Assembly (NCBI RefSeq): GCF_000002425.4
Contig: NC_037265.1
Coordinates: 13,162,330-13,226,329 of the forward strand
Reading direction: 5' to 3'
Source of the DNA: Physcomitrium patens
Taxonomy: Eukaryota; Streptophyta; Bryopsida; Funariales; Funariaceae
Length of the DNA: 64,000 nt
Shown: one piece after another, positions 12,206 to 24,328 of the stretch
Position numbering within the stretch: position 1 is the stretch's first letter
Layout: every line of letters begins with the position of its first letter
Position numbers and translations under genes: made by a program
The notes under the pieces: model-generated
Told to the model about the DNA's origin: nothing
Database searches by the model: none
What the model saw: only the letters and a program-made list of their open reading frames with translations

Positions 12206-14370
12206 TAAAAGGCTTCTCTCTATTTGATTGAGATGAAATCCTCAGCTTTGTGAAACCACTTTTGTCGACGCTCTCTTTGTGGTAGTTCTCAGTGGTCCTT
12301 AGCACTATAGCAAACATCATCATCGATCTCTGATACCGAATGATACTCTAGCAGTATAATTTCTGTTCAGAAGCAGATTTTTTCAGTGGAATACTGTTCG
12401 CTTGAGGTGAAATTATTCACACTTCTAATATTGCATGCTTAGAATGTTACTAGAAGACGGTACTCTTTCTTTTAGTGTATTGTTCTATGTTGAAGAGTAC
12501 GAAATACCCAGTTCTTTGACGCATTTCTGAATGATGTATCCAAAACAATTAAGTGAATCAAAAGCATAAATAAACAAACAAATAATGTTTGATTTATAAT
12601 GCAGCTAAAAGAATTTTAAGAAAATTGATTATTAGGCTGTAATACATACAATCTGAATAAAATGCCAAGTACATTGTCATTATTCATTTTATTTCAAGAA
12701 AAATTTTAAAAATCAATTACAATTATTTCAATTTAAAGTGGCTCTTTAAATTACAGAATCAATAATCTTTCCAACATTATTCTGTATTGTACCTATAGTT
12801 TGAATAAAAAATTATTGATTCATAAATGTATAGTACGTATAAGTTTAATAAAGATCTTATTAACTTAACATTGAGATTTTGTGTTCTTTAAAATTCATCT
12901 TTGATTAATTGAATCACATTTTATTAAATAAATAAATAAATATATATATATATATATATTCAAAATGTTTATAGTTGAAATCATAAGTAATTGTTTCAAA
13001 TGGATTTCTTTTAAAAATGACGTGGAAACATTTATAAATAATAATATAAGAAAATGTTCATAAAAATGCAAAAATAAAAGTTAATAAATTAAACTCACAT
13101 TGGCCACTTGGTGGGATGTTGAGCAGACTCATGCTTGGAAAAAAAAAATAAAGCATTGGACTGGGGACTCAAGGAAGAAGTAAAGGACTTGGTATAGGAC
13201 TAGGAGTTGTGGCAGGATTAGGGAAAGAAAGCCAAAATCAAACGCAAACTAAGGTGTTGACCAGCTAGTAAGACTACTACAAGGGATGATATGGGTCCTT
13301 CATAGTAATGATAGGTATCAATTTCCACAAAAAAAGTTGCCAATTAAAGGTCTTTATTTTTTTTGGGTGTGTGTGTAGCAACTTGAGGTGATCTTGTAGC
13401 CTAAACCTAAACTTTATGTCATAAAGATATTATACCACGAAGTAGCCAATGCACATCCAACTACATAGATCCTATACAATCTCACTTTCTATTATTATTT
13501 TTCCATTGTTGTGAGAACAATGTAGAAATGTTGTAAGGCATCTAGAAGGATGAAGAAGATATAGTTTGTTTGCCTCCTATCTAGTTCTTATACCTCCATT
13601 TGTAATAAATACATGATATATGTATGCTCATGCTTGAAGTGGTGTATTGATATCGACCATATAAAAACTATTTTTACTATAAAGAAGACAATGATCTTGA
13701 TACTCCCATAGAAGAGAATAAAGTTCAAGAAGTTGATTGATTTTTTCTTGGTTGGCTACCATTAGCTAAAATTCTTGGAATTAATGAAGATCCTACAAAG
13801 CCTTATGATATAAAAAACATGCATATATTTGGCAATGCAAGAATTTAGAGAATAATTGGTGATGTTTAAGGATTGTTGGTCCTCAGCTAAAATTGTGAGC
13901 AACAATATCATTTGAAAAGGCATTTGACATAGAATAGAAAAAAGAAGAAAGAAGACGACAAGAAAATTTGCCAGAAGGTTAATAACCAAGTATTATAAGC
14001 TACAATTGTGCACTTGTTTGTTTGTTCAATTTGAAGCTACAAAAAAACCATTTAAATTTGAAAAATCTAATCAAAGCAAATGTAGATATTACATTAAGGT
14101 CCAAATGGCAATTGCCAAAGCTTTATAAGAGTTTGAGAATGAATACAATGCTAGGTAGATCATAGAAGACATTTGCAACAAGCTAGTCTAAAAAAGTGGT
14201 GATTAGAAACTTGAGGTAGAAAAAATGAAGAATAAGACCTTGTAGGACTAGGGAGTCAAAATGAAGTGTAAGAAAGAAGTCAAGGACTTGCTCTGAGACT
14301 AGGAGTTGGGGTGGGACTAAGGAAACAAAGTTAAAATCAAACTTAGGCAAGGGCGCTACAATAGTTTCAC
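12206..14370. other. AT-rich interval between the AP2-like genes
   Basis: Composition falls back to AT-rich from about 12560. There is a short (AT)n run at 12942-12959. A roughly 90-base direct repeat occurs at about 13150-13255 and 14240-14345, sharing GACTAGGAGTTG and AAAATCAAAC. The 1 kb between those copies has short frames in a transposon-like setting, but I cannot assign a family. Confidence 0.4.
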
Positions 14371-14398
14371 TAGTGGTTGCACATAGAAGATTTACTTC

Positions 14399-14525
14399 GA
14401 GAGTTATTAACTACAGTAGTAGCACTAGGACACAATGGAAAGGAACAAGAACAAATACTTCAAGAGTTATTAACTACAGTAGTAGTGCTAGGACACAATG
14501 GAAAGGAACCAGAACAAATAGTCTA
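14399..14525 (+). repeat. Tandem duplication of a 63-bp unit
   Basis: Two copies of a 63-bp unit starting AGAGTTATTAACTACAGTAG (at 14400 and 14463) differ at only a few positions. The unit length is a multiple of three, so an open frame at 14373-14591 reads through both as a 21-residue repeat. The frame has no other protein-like feature. The unit is close to the 3' side of the minus-strand AP2-like gene and may lie in its 3' UTR or just beyond. Confidence 0.75.
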
Positions 14526-14840
14526 GTCGGCCGACGTTGTCGATTAACTAGAAGTTGGATGCTGGATAAATCCTGCAACGGATGTTGCTAAAAATTGTAA
14601 CTGATTCTGCAGTGATAGTGGAGATTGGCACACCCTCCCCTGACAGTTATTTTCTACAATTCTTCTGCCACTAGTCTCAACTAAAAGTTGGTTGGGTCCT
14701 CACAGTGCTTGCCTACCACATCTGCACTGGACTGGATTGGAACCCGTCGGTTGGGGCGATAGTCATTCAGTCTCTATGAGCTTTTTATTTCCCTGGTTTG
14801 CACCGTGTGCATGGAGGAAGCGATTATTCCCTTGAAACTA

Positions 14841-15819
14841 TTATTTTCCTCTGAACGAGGAAGAGGCCACTGAAGAAGGGTTGAAATACATAAGCTCTTC
14901 TGGAGTGAACACTTTATCCCAACCAAATATTATGATTAACTCGGTGATGGAAACCTCTTCTTCATGCAAATGCATTCCAGGGGGAGTTATGTATGAGAAC
15001 AACGGAGGTGGGCTGAAGCCTGAACTTGCTTCAGTGTTGGAACCATGGGCTTTGTCCCGAACCGTTTCAGATGAAATGGACACGCCTGAAGTGCAAGGCA
15101 CAGCCGATGAAGCCGAACCAGATGCCGGAGACGTCGCAAACACCCCACATCTGTTGGTTTGTGGATTCTTTCTCTGGGATCTCTTCGGATTTTTCTTCTG
15201 TTTGCCCAAGACAGAGTGGATTACCTTCTTGACCTGATGGGCGAAATTCTTGTATTTCAGTTCATGTTCGTCTCCAACTTGGACATATTGATCACACGCA
15301 GGGTCCACATCTTCAAACTTGATCCCCTCGAGGGGTCTCGCAGCAAATATCAGTCGAGATTCGGGGTAGTGGAAGGGCAGGTTGGATCCCGTGTAGTAAT
15401 TCACAGCATCCAACGCTAGATTTAGCTCCTCATCTGAATAAGATCCAAACCAAAGTTTAGACTTGAATCTAGGTGGCCGTATTTCGATATTTTTTTTCTT
15501 GTGTCCAACTCGGAGCCGCGGTTGAAGCTTTTTTAATGTGGGCCGTGCTGGTCGCGAAGTAGGCGTCGTGGCTCCTTCTTCCAACTTGGGAATGATGCCT
15601 GCATCACACGAGAGACTGTTCAGCCAGGACTTGAACTGGAAACGTCGCGTCTCTTTATGTCAACTACATCTAGCTACTACGAACCCCAGAGAGTATATTA
15701 TGAGTTTTCAACTGGAGTTACTACCTCCTTGTGCATCGCTGATTCCCTGAGGTGGCTGATGAATTGTACTGGCTGCTAGTTCTGGAACCATTGCCTGCTG
15801 CTGAACCTTCAAGTTCCAT
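14841..15819 (-). CDS. Divergent AP2/ERF-domain protein (two-exon model)
   Basis: Probable nuclear DNA-binding regulator. The model joins 15819-15725 to 15615-14841 (289 residues). The start is an ATG in CCCATGG context; the donor is GGAG|GTAGTA; the 109-base intron ends CTGAACAG, phase 2. The AP2-like domain is at about 66-116: RLRVGHKKK, then IEIRPPRF, then LWFGSYSDEE, a helix with LALDAVNYY, and the closing PFHYP. EIRPPR-x-LW-x-GSY is very close to ordinary ERF domains, whereas the first strand (usually YRGVRxR) is strongly altered. A basic Lys/Arg/Asn/Gln segment (about 170-190, possible nuclear localisation), a Ser/Thr/Pro-rich middle and an acidic C-terminal patch follow. A second ATG at 15791 with acceptor 15598 also splices in frame (274 residues). 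It is convergent with the plus-strand AP2-like gene; the proteins resemble each other mainly in the domain. The domain call is firm, the first exon inferred. Confidence 0.65.
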
Positions 15820-18250
15820 GGGCAGCTGTCACAGAGTCCATCACGAGCCTCCAGCATTGAAGGAGACGGCCATTGCCGAGCAAATTTATAGAGGCAGCAG
15901 ACCTCTGCATGAGAGGTTGGTAACGGCCCATTTTCTGGGCCATCCAAACCCGCACATGAATTGCATCTCTCATGCCCACAAGGGTCCACCCATTCCGGCA
16001 TGCCGCTTTTGTGTACCAGAATAGCAGAGATCGCACGAGCACTACGCTCAGACCTTCACACAATATCCAGGTGTTAATTAGATTCGCAAGTGTTGCAAGA
16101 CCTAGCGATAACGGTTGATGATATTGCTTGAAACACGATAAAAGCCGCAACACTTAGACTAACTCAACATGTCTGTTATATTCGAAACTTACCAGCCTCA
16201 CAACGTCCAGTGTTTTGTTGGCCGTGATCTGAGATTGTCTTCAGTTTCTTCGGGTGGGAAATTGACTGCGGATTGATTTTGTTAAAACTATATGTGGGGA
16301 ATTCTACTTTTTCAGGTGATTGTACCAGGTAGAATGATCATAATAAACATTCTGCCCCTCCATATTTGGGAAGAAACGTCCGCCCGGGGAATAAACCTCA
16401 TGAGAATCTCGGTGCGCGAAGTTTTGCTTGAAGTTGTCCTGTGAAGCATCGTAAACATTTTTCGAGTTGTACAGGCACCTTTCAGCAAAACTCTACAACC
16501 CTGAAACTCTGGAGTCGCACTCTCTGACTTTCCGACTAGTTGATGTCATGTAAGAGGGGAGTTCGTGCTAAACTGCAGGGTAGCAAGTTTGTTGAAATTT
16601 TAACATCGCATTCCCACTGGAACCAAGTGATACTCTCTGATGCTGGGTATTTCAATGTAGATAAAACTGAAGGTTAATCGGATAGGCTTTGCACTTTTTT
16701 CCACTCAATAATTCTCAATTTAAATGCATATGTCGGTAGAAGCGCTTTCAGCCCTCGACTATGGCTCATAGGTACCCATACAGGTGAACCCGATGCTGGA
16801 CATTCCTACCCTCTCACCACTAAATACTTGAACCTCTAGGTTCTTTAGAGACTACGTTTCGCAGATCCACAGTTCCGCATGGGCATTGCTGCCAGCATCC
16901 TTAGGTTCGTTCTTTGGATTATCCAGCTCGAAAGAGAAGGTCAACCCAGTGATGCCTAACTCACAAGGGTCAGTCCACAGCAAATACGATTTCAGATTAA
17001 GTCAATTTATCTGGACCATGAAAGAAACCAAGAGAAAATGCGTGGTATCCTCGTCACGGAAAAACTCCCCCGATCCGTTTCCAAGGGCCCTCTTTTGTAT
17101 AAAGAATGGGTTCAGCAGCAAGGACTTCGCCACTCAAGAAAGCGCCCTGCCACAACTCAATTTAAGACCAACACGCAGAAATCACAATTTCTTTCTAACT
17201 CTTCCTCAAACTCTTTCTTTCTTCTTTTGGTTTTTGCTTCTCTCACTCAAGTATTCACGGAATGGCTCTCAATCGAAACGCGATGCTCGCAATCTAAAGC
17301 CTACTTCCTTAAGAAGACCATTCTCACAATTTCAACCCAACGATGCATGCGAACAACGAATTCCGAGCTCCCTACACACCCTCCTTCGACAAAACTCTGG
17401 ACACAAAAAGCAGATCGATCACTTCTCACGAAACGATATTATCCAAACAAGACCAGAAGAACCCGGAGTGCTCCAAAGTGGCTAGCACACGCAGCACACA
17501 CACGAGAATCCTTTCCAACGCTGGCACAGCGTTTACAATACCGACAGCCGGCAAGCAACCCCACCAACGACCTCCACTCAAATTCTGCTCTTCCTAGGCA
17601 AAGTCCACACCTTCCACTTGTCGCTCACACTTCGCTACCCGGATAACGCGTCACAGGTCACTATCAACTCATCAACACACACACATACACACACATACAC
17701 ACACGTAAGCTTGGTTCTCCGGGGATAGCAACTTAAACAGTACACGCACAAACTCTCAAGGTTTGATGCTGCTGAATGAGGAATGTCATCCCTTATGGAG
17801 CTCCTTCTCCTGGCAAGCAGGCGCAGGAACCCTTCAACAAAGGGAGTGGGGAAGCAATTCCTCCGCAATTCCGCCTCCTTGTCGAACCCAGAATAACAGC
17901 GAATCTCTCCCTCGCTAATTTGCCTGTTTTTGGAAGTCCCTTCACCGTCCAGTGACGCTACCACGTCCTGAGGATCCGCGTCAGCCGTCCAGTGATCGAG
18001 ATTCGGCACCGACACCCACAGTTGCCTCCTCCGCCAACTCTCCTGGCGATCATCTCGACGTTCAGGAAGGGAATACTTCCCATTTCCGCTTCGCCTCCTC
18101 CACGATCGATAGACGCAGATACCCTACCAATTTTGTATGTATTTGTTTGTTTTTTATTTTGTTTTTGTTGTCGTTGGAACAGACATGAGAAGCGATCAAC
18201 CCCTTTGCTCCTGTGGTATTGATAGAAAAAATGGAATGTAAATCTCATAA
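15820..18250. other. GC-rich region upstream of the minus-strand AP2-like gene
   Basis: Continuous gene-like composition, but no gene I can support. Long frames overlap on the plus strand (16886-17485 and 17038-17646, different frames, rich in Ser/Thr/Arg/Lys and unlike a folded protein). On the minus strand, 17635-18015 contains a better-looking stretch (for example SEGEIRCYSGFDKEAELRR) that then runs into the CA-repeat. The region could be promoter and an intron-bearing 5' UTR of the minus-strand AP2-like gene, or hold the first exons of a separate gene. Composition drops sharply to AT-rich at about 18250. Confidence 0.4.
17674..17704. repeat. (CA)n microsatellite, interrupted
   Basis: CA repeat broken twice by TA (ACACACACATACACACACAT type). 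It is the only CA-type tract of this size in the window, where AT tracts dominate. Confidence 0.85.
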
Positions 18251-19506
18251 TTCCGTGTGCTACATGAAGCTTAGTTTCTTATGTTTCGGAATTCTGAGAT
18301 AAAAAAATATCAATTAATACTAAATTAAACATAGAGTGTTGTAGAATTTATTTTTATATGCAATTTACTTGAGCATGACTTTTGCTTCTTGATGTTAATT
18401 GTGGCATATTTATCAAATATTTGTTCCACATGAAACTTAAAATTCTTAACTTGGATTTATATATTATTTTTTTATTTAAACAAATTAAATTTATTAAGAA
18501 AAAATCATAATTGCATACACTAGCAATTTTACAAAAAAGTGTTAATTAGATCCAAAAATCTTAAAATTTCTTTAAAATATCTCTTAGTAAATGCTATAAT
18601 GATAATAGGTTCTTATGAAGCATTTTTTTGGTTTCAATTAAATTAAGATAAAATAATCTTGTTTTTACAACGGATTTTTTAATCAAGAAATTATTATTAT
18701 TATTTTTTAAATAATTATTCTTATCAGATTATTAATTGCAAATAGAATTATATGGGATTTTTAGAAAATATTAATTCAAGTAATCATAACTTGTATCCTG
18801 GTTGTCTAATTACTCTAGATGAATTTTAATTTAAAAAAAATATATATATTTGATTTTTTTTAAATTATCATTTTCTTCTAAATATCGATAAATTGGACTA
18901 TTATAAAAACCAATATATAAGTGATATTATTTTTTTGTCTTTGAGTAAAAATACAAAATTTAAAAAGAATTCTTTATTGTATAGAAAAAAGAAACAAATA
19001 AATAAATAAATAACAAAGTTTGATTTTTTAAAAATAAAATAAAACCATTATTTTTATGATTAGTTTTATACCAATAATATTTGATTTTAAAAATTAATCT
19101 TAAAGAATGATTAGAAAAAATAACTTCAAATTTGAATTGATTTATTTTTAAAGCAATGAAGTTCGACAATTGTTAATGCTGCATCTCCAATTGATATTAC
19201 TACACTCCATGTGACTTGTAGACAACTAGCTAAGAATATGTCTTATTCTTTTGCATTTTTTTTCTTTACTTTAAGAAAAAGAGGTGGTTGAGAAAAATAT
19301 GCTAAATATTTTATAAAAAAATTGATAAAATCTTTTAAAAAAATAAATTTGAATCCTTTATTCCTTAAAATTTTATTTTAGATATAAAATTGAATAATTT
19401 TTATAATTTTTATAATTATGATTAAAATAGTTTAAATATTTAAATAATTAAAATTTTATGATAATAAATCTCTAGATTAATTTAAGTCAAAACTGTTGAC
19501 TTTAAC

Positions 19507-19542
<36 letters not shown>

Positions 19543-19797
19543 ATATATATATATGTATGACAAAACGTTTTTTTATAAATACATAATTAAAATATTTTTT
19601 AAAAAATTAAAATACATAATAGAATTAAATCATCTTTTATTTATATTTTTAAACATTCTAAGATAATGATGGAAGGCAATGATCATTTTAATTTATAAAT
19701 ACTAATAGAAAAAATTATAATTTTTATTTTTTTTAATTAATTATATTATAAAATAAAATTTTGATAAAGAAGTTAATCAAGAAAAATAAAAAATTGA

Positions 19798-19835
<38 letters not shown>

Positions 19836-21470
19836 TTATGTAAGATATTGCTAATGTCACCACAATTTTTGTTACTACAACTATAAATCTCTGTTTATCA
19901 AACTCTACCTTTTTTCAATATTTTTTTAATCATTTAATTTTCTTTGTCCAATACCTTTCAAACCATTTGAATGGATATTTGTTTTTGTTTGGAACAAAAA
20001 AACACTAAAAAAATATGTCAAGTAGATAGGAGATCGTAGTGGCATTAACAAATATTATGGTAGCATTGGCAATACTCTATATGTATACAAGCACATTTAT
20101 ATCTATAATAGTCTAAAAAAATATGATTTAGAAGATAATTTAAAAGTACATTTGTACATTTAATTTTATGTGATATTACTATCATTTTGATTAGAGACGA
20201 TTGAATAAAACTAAGTTTGTATTAAAAAAAATTATATATATATATAAATTCAAAAAAATAAATTAAAATTTAAAAGATTTAAAATTTTAATTTTAGTATT
20301 TTGAATTGATTTTATGATAGTCCAGATATTATATCTTATTCCTATGTTATGTTCTTTAAATCTTTTTATGCAATGTTTTTTAAAATAAAGTTCTTTGATA
20401 TGTAATTTTTAATAATATCAAATTCTATAAGAATAAAATTATTAATAAAATTATTAATAAAATTATTAAAATATCAAAATTTTACATCAATATATATATA
20501 TATATATATTGATATATTATAAAAGACAACTTAGACATAATATTATTATAGTCTAAGTGGCAAGGAAATCTTTTAAATGGCTATAAGGAAAGAAACTTTG
20601 AAGAATGGAAAAAATATAGGGAATATGGGAACAAGAGAATGGATAGTTGTGCCATAGATTGCAATGTCCAACAACACAAGTTTTTGCAAGTACAAGTTTT
20701 TGCTAATATGTACAAGTATAAGTACAAATTTTTGTAAGTATATATATATATATATATATATACATATATATATTAGTGATTCTTATTTTAGTATCATTAA
20801 GATTGTATAAATAACTTAGAGCACCTTTAAAAATAACACATAGTAACTTTAGTTATACAAAACTATTACAATATGGAATAATTAATTTGAAAATATTACC
20901 TTTGTAGATAAAATAATTAATAATTTTTTTAAAGTAAATATACTTAAAGCCATACTATAAATATTTTTTTAATATTTTACTTTATAGAATATTTATATTT
21001 ATAAAGAATAAAAATAATATTTTTATCTTTTGATTCTTTAAAAATACAAATAGTATTTTAAATGGATAAAAAATATTTTATTATTAAATTATTTTAATAG
21101 AAATTATAATTATTTTAAAAATTATATTCAAATTTATAGATATATATATATATATATATATTTTTAAGTAAATTTTACTTTAGTGACTATAATTTAATTT
21201 TTTAATTAAAAAATATTATAAATTTAGTAAATTTAGAATAAAAGATATTATATTTTAATAAATATATATATTTTTAGAAGAATAGACTATTTTTCTTATA
21301 TAAAATTTTTTATTAAAATCTTGTTAATAAATTAAAAAAAGGCCCTAATTACTACGCTACTGTGTAATATGTTGTAATATATCTATTAGGTTTTAAAAAA
21401 TGATTATATATTAGAAGGCTTTAATTGAAAATATTGTGGAAAGTTATCTTAGAAGTATAAATAATTATCA
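18250..21470. other. AT desert without genes
   Basis: About 3.2 kb of very AT-rich sequence. I find no protein-like frame on either strand and no match to the named repeats, apart from AT microsatellites. A 69-codon minus-strand frame at 18960-19169 is dominated by Phe/Ile/Lys/Asn as expected from composition. Confidence 0.5.
19511..19554. repeat. (AT)n microsatellite cluster member
   Basis: AT run of more than 40 bases with one interruption. Similar tracts in the same desert lie at 19799-19830, 20494-20510, 20738-20761, 21138-21161 and 21480-21513. Confidence 0.9.
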
Positions 21471-21476
21471 TAGAGT

Positions 21477-21516
<40 letters not shown>

Positions 21517-22211
21517 GATAAAAAATACTAAATAGAAGATAAATTTAGATAAGTTTATGGTAAATTTTATATTATTTTACGGCAAATCTTCTTAGAAGCT
21601 TTATAGATGCATATTTGACTTTATACATGTTTATAGTTGATTGATAGGTTAGAAACTTAACTAATAAGTTAGCCATGTATTGTGTATGTGAAGAACTTGT
21701 GATATAAGCTAAAAGTATGGCATGCATATAGACAACTTGCATTGCAAGTTAAAACATGTATCTTAAAAATTGTACATATGTTGGAGGTCCCATAGAATGT
21801 TGCCATGTAGCTTCTAATTAGATAATGTATATGAAAGCAAGAATGAAGTCTTTTTCATTCTTCTCAATGCCTTTTTAGTCTTTAGTCTTATTTCAAGACT
21901 TTTTATTCTTCTTATCTTTGGCAATAGCTATATTAATTTAATATTATACCATATTTAAGTATTTTTTTTAGTTTATTGAGTGATACAAGAATTTATTGAT
22001 CCTTTAGTTGTTTAAAATTTATATCCTTAAGAGTTTGATAGGAGGGCTACCTTCTTGTTCTTGTTTTGTTTTAGAAGTGAGTGAATTATACTTCTATTGT
22101 TGTATTTTGAAGGTTTCAGACTTTCCACTTTTAAATTTATTTTTAGATTTTTAAATAAATTTTTTTTCTCTTAAGGAAATTAGACTAATTTTTTTTATAG
22201 AAATTTTTATT
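21470..22211 (+). repeat. LTR of first chromovirus fossil
   Basis: Aligns with 23216-23927: the CTTCTTAGAAGCTTTATAGATG block at 21592, the TTGATAGGTTAGAAAC block at 21639, and the TTTTTAGTCTTTAGTCTTAT block at 21870. The start is blurred by an (AT)n expansion at 21480-21513. Confidence 0.65.
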
Positions 22212-23215
22212 TGATACTAGAGATTGCAAATTATCCTCCTATAATTTGACTTATGAGTTTATTTGAATTGTCTATAGAAGGAAAAATTATAGATGCTACT
22301 TATAGTAGAAGTGAGAATAGATTTGCAACTATTATATATCTTCATAAGCTTGTCAATACTCTTAACATCAAAATTTCACATATTTCTAATGTGAACTATG
22401 GAAGTACTATTTCTAGACCTATGGAAGAAGTTAACAATGAAATTCAAACTCTATACCAAGAAGTTATATATTTTAAAAAAATAAATAGATCAAGTTCACC
22501 ATATGTTCTATAGAATTCCAAAACCTTGCTTTCAATGTAGATTGAAATGACAAAGCCCTTATCAATCAATTTTGATATGAATTCAAAGATAATGTTAAAG
22601 ATTTATTGTTGACAATGTCGAGAGCAGATTCTTTGAAGCAATTTATTGCTCAAGCTATTGCATGCAAAAATCCACTCTTTGAAAGATTCGAAGAATAAAG
22701 GTTTAGTTGAAGAGATATAAGTTAAATCATGGCAGCAACTTCTAAGTTTGTAGAAGCTTATTCATCAAGACTAAAACCTATGTAAATTGATATGATACTT
22801 TTCAAACTTTTTATAGAACAAGAAAAGATTTGATGTCATTAAAAAGGATTATGCTTGTATTGTATAAAATCTAAGCATATTATTTAATATTATACAAAGA
22901 AATAATATAATTTTAAAATGAGGAGTATAATTTCTAAAAAAAATAATATATTAGAAAATAAGTTTTTTTAATTATGATAAATATTTTTCAACTAAAAACT
23001 TATATAATACCTAGTACATGTCTTATTCTTTTCTCACATCCATCATCTTGTTTTATAATAGAAATTTGTTAAAGACCAAAAAATCACAAAATCTTTTCTT
23101 TGTTAGATTCATGAGCCTCAACTTATTTTTATAAACAAAGCTTTTATTAAAAAATAAGAAATAACTTTAATTAAAAAAAAAATGCATATAGAAGTCAAAG
23201 ATAGTTGTTTGTTGT
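21470..23215 (+). mobile_element. Truncated AT-rich chromovirus fossil (first copy)
   Basis: A left LTR (about 21470-22211) is followed by a primer-site remnant GATACTAGAG at 22212, which resembles the initiator-tRNA-Met site of chromoviruses. Next come a gag region (22253-22900) and the start of a protease region (about 23090-23210). At about 23216 the element gives way to the LTR of the next copy. Gag matches the neighbouring copy at 23982-24330 and 25700-26000. It is badly broken, with many breaks, and has drifted to about 80% AT. Confidence 0.65.
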
Positions 23216-23927
23216 TGTCTTGGACATACATATTTATTCTATAATTTATCTATATGATTAAGTAGAAGTAAGTAAAAGTAGATTTATTTCATAATATTTT
23301 CTAGAGATGCTTCTTAGAAGCTTCATAGATGCTACTTTGACTTTACATATGTTTGTAGTTGATTGATAGGTTAGAAACTTTGTCAATAAGTTAACCACAT
23401 ATTGATAGCTTGCGAAACAAGCTAACTATGTGATGTACATATAAAAAACTTGCCTTACAAGTTAAGATATGTGTCTTGCAAAGTCAACACGTTTTGGAGG
23501 TTCTATAGGACATTGCCATATAATTCTTAGATAAGAGTATATATAGATGCAAGAATAAAGCCTTCTTCATTCTTGTCAATGCCTTTTTAGTCTTTAGTCT
23601 TATTTTTAAGACTTTTTAGAATTCTTATCTTTGACAATAGCCATTCTAGTTTAATATTATATCATCTTTAAGTGATTATGTAATATTTTTAAGTGATTTA
23701 AGATTGACTTGATCTTTTAATTCTTTAAGATTCATATCCTTGATAATTTGATAAGAGTGCTAATGTATTGTTCTTGTCTTGTTTCAAAAGTGAGTGGATT
23801 ATCTCACTTCTATTATTGTATTTTGAAGATTGAAAATTACTTATCTTTAAATAATCTATTTAGTTTTTTAACAATGATTTTTTCCTTAAAGAAAGAAAAT
23901 TATTCTTTTTAGTAGAATTTTTTATTT
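23216..23927 (+). repeat. Left LTR of second chromovirus fossil
   Basis: Starts near TGTCTTGGACATAC, contains GATGCTTCTTAGAAGCTTCA (about 23304), and ends just before the primer-site remnant. It aligns with 21470-22211, 31350-31885 and, inverted, 6059-6770. The GAAGCTTC core near the LTR start is shared with the LTRs of the better-preserved chromovirus. Confidence 0.7.
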
Positions 23928-24328
23928 AATATTAGAGGTTATAGATTACTTTCTTTTAATTTTATTTGTAGATTTATTAAGTTGTTTGAAATAGAAAGAA
24001 AAATCATAGATACTATATTTGGTAGAAGTAAGAATAAATTTTTAATTATTACATCTCTTCACAAACTTTTCAATATTTTTAGAGTGAAAATTTTATACAT
24101 CACTAATACAAACCATGGAAATACTAATCCTAAGCTTATAGAAGAAGTTCAAAATCAACATCAAAAAGTTTTATAGTTGAAGAAAGCAAGTAGGTTGATT
24201 TCACAACCAAATGTAGAAAATTTTGCTTCTGTAAGTACAATGAATAAATGGATTAGTATGCTTAATGGATTTGATGGAATGAAATCAAAATTTTCTCGCT
24301 TTCTACAATAAGTCAAGTTCTATCTAAG

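Noticed and set aside
15612-15680. tRNA-like stretch on the minus strand with a B-box-like GTTCAAGTCC
   Set aside because: The acceptor and T stems do not pair well and the loop spacing is wrong. It falls inside the proposed AP2-like gene intron, so I treat it as chance or a remote relic.
16886-17646. Two overlapping plus-strand frames of about 200 codons
   Set aside because: They overlap in different frames, are rich in Ser/Thr/Arg/Lys without domain pattern, and are explained by a GC-rich, stop-poor stretch.
19511-21513. AT-rich stretches as replication origins or matrix attachment sites
   Set aside because: Base composition alone does not distinguish these from ordinary plant AT microsatellites, and no further motif supports the claim.
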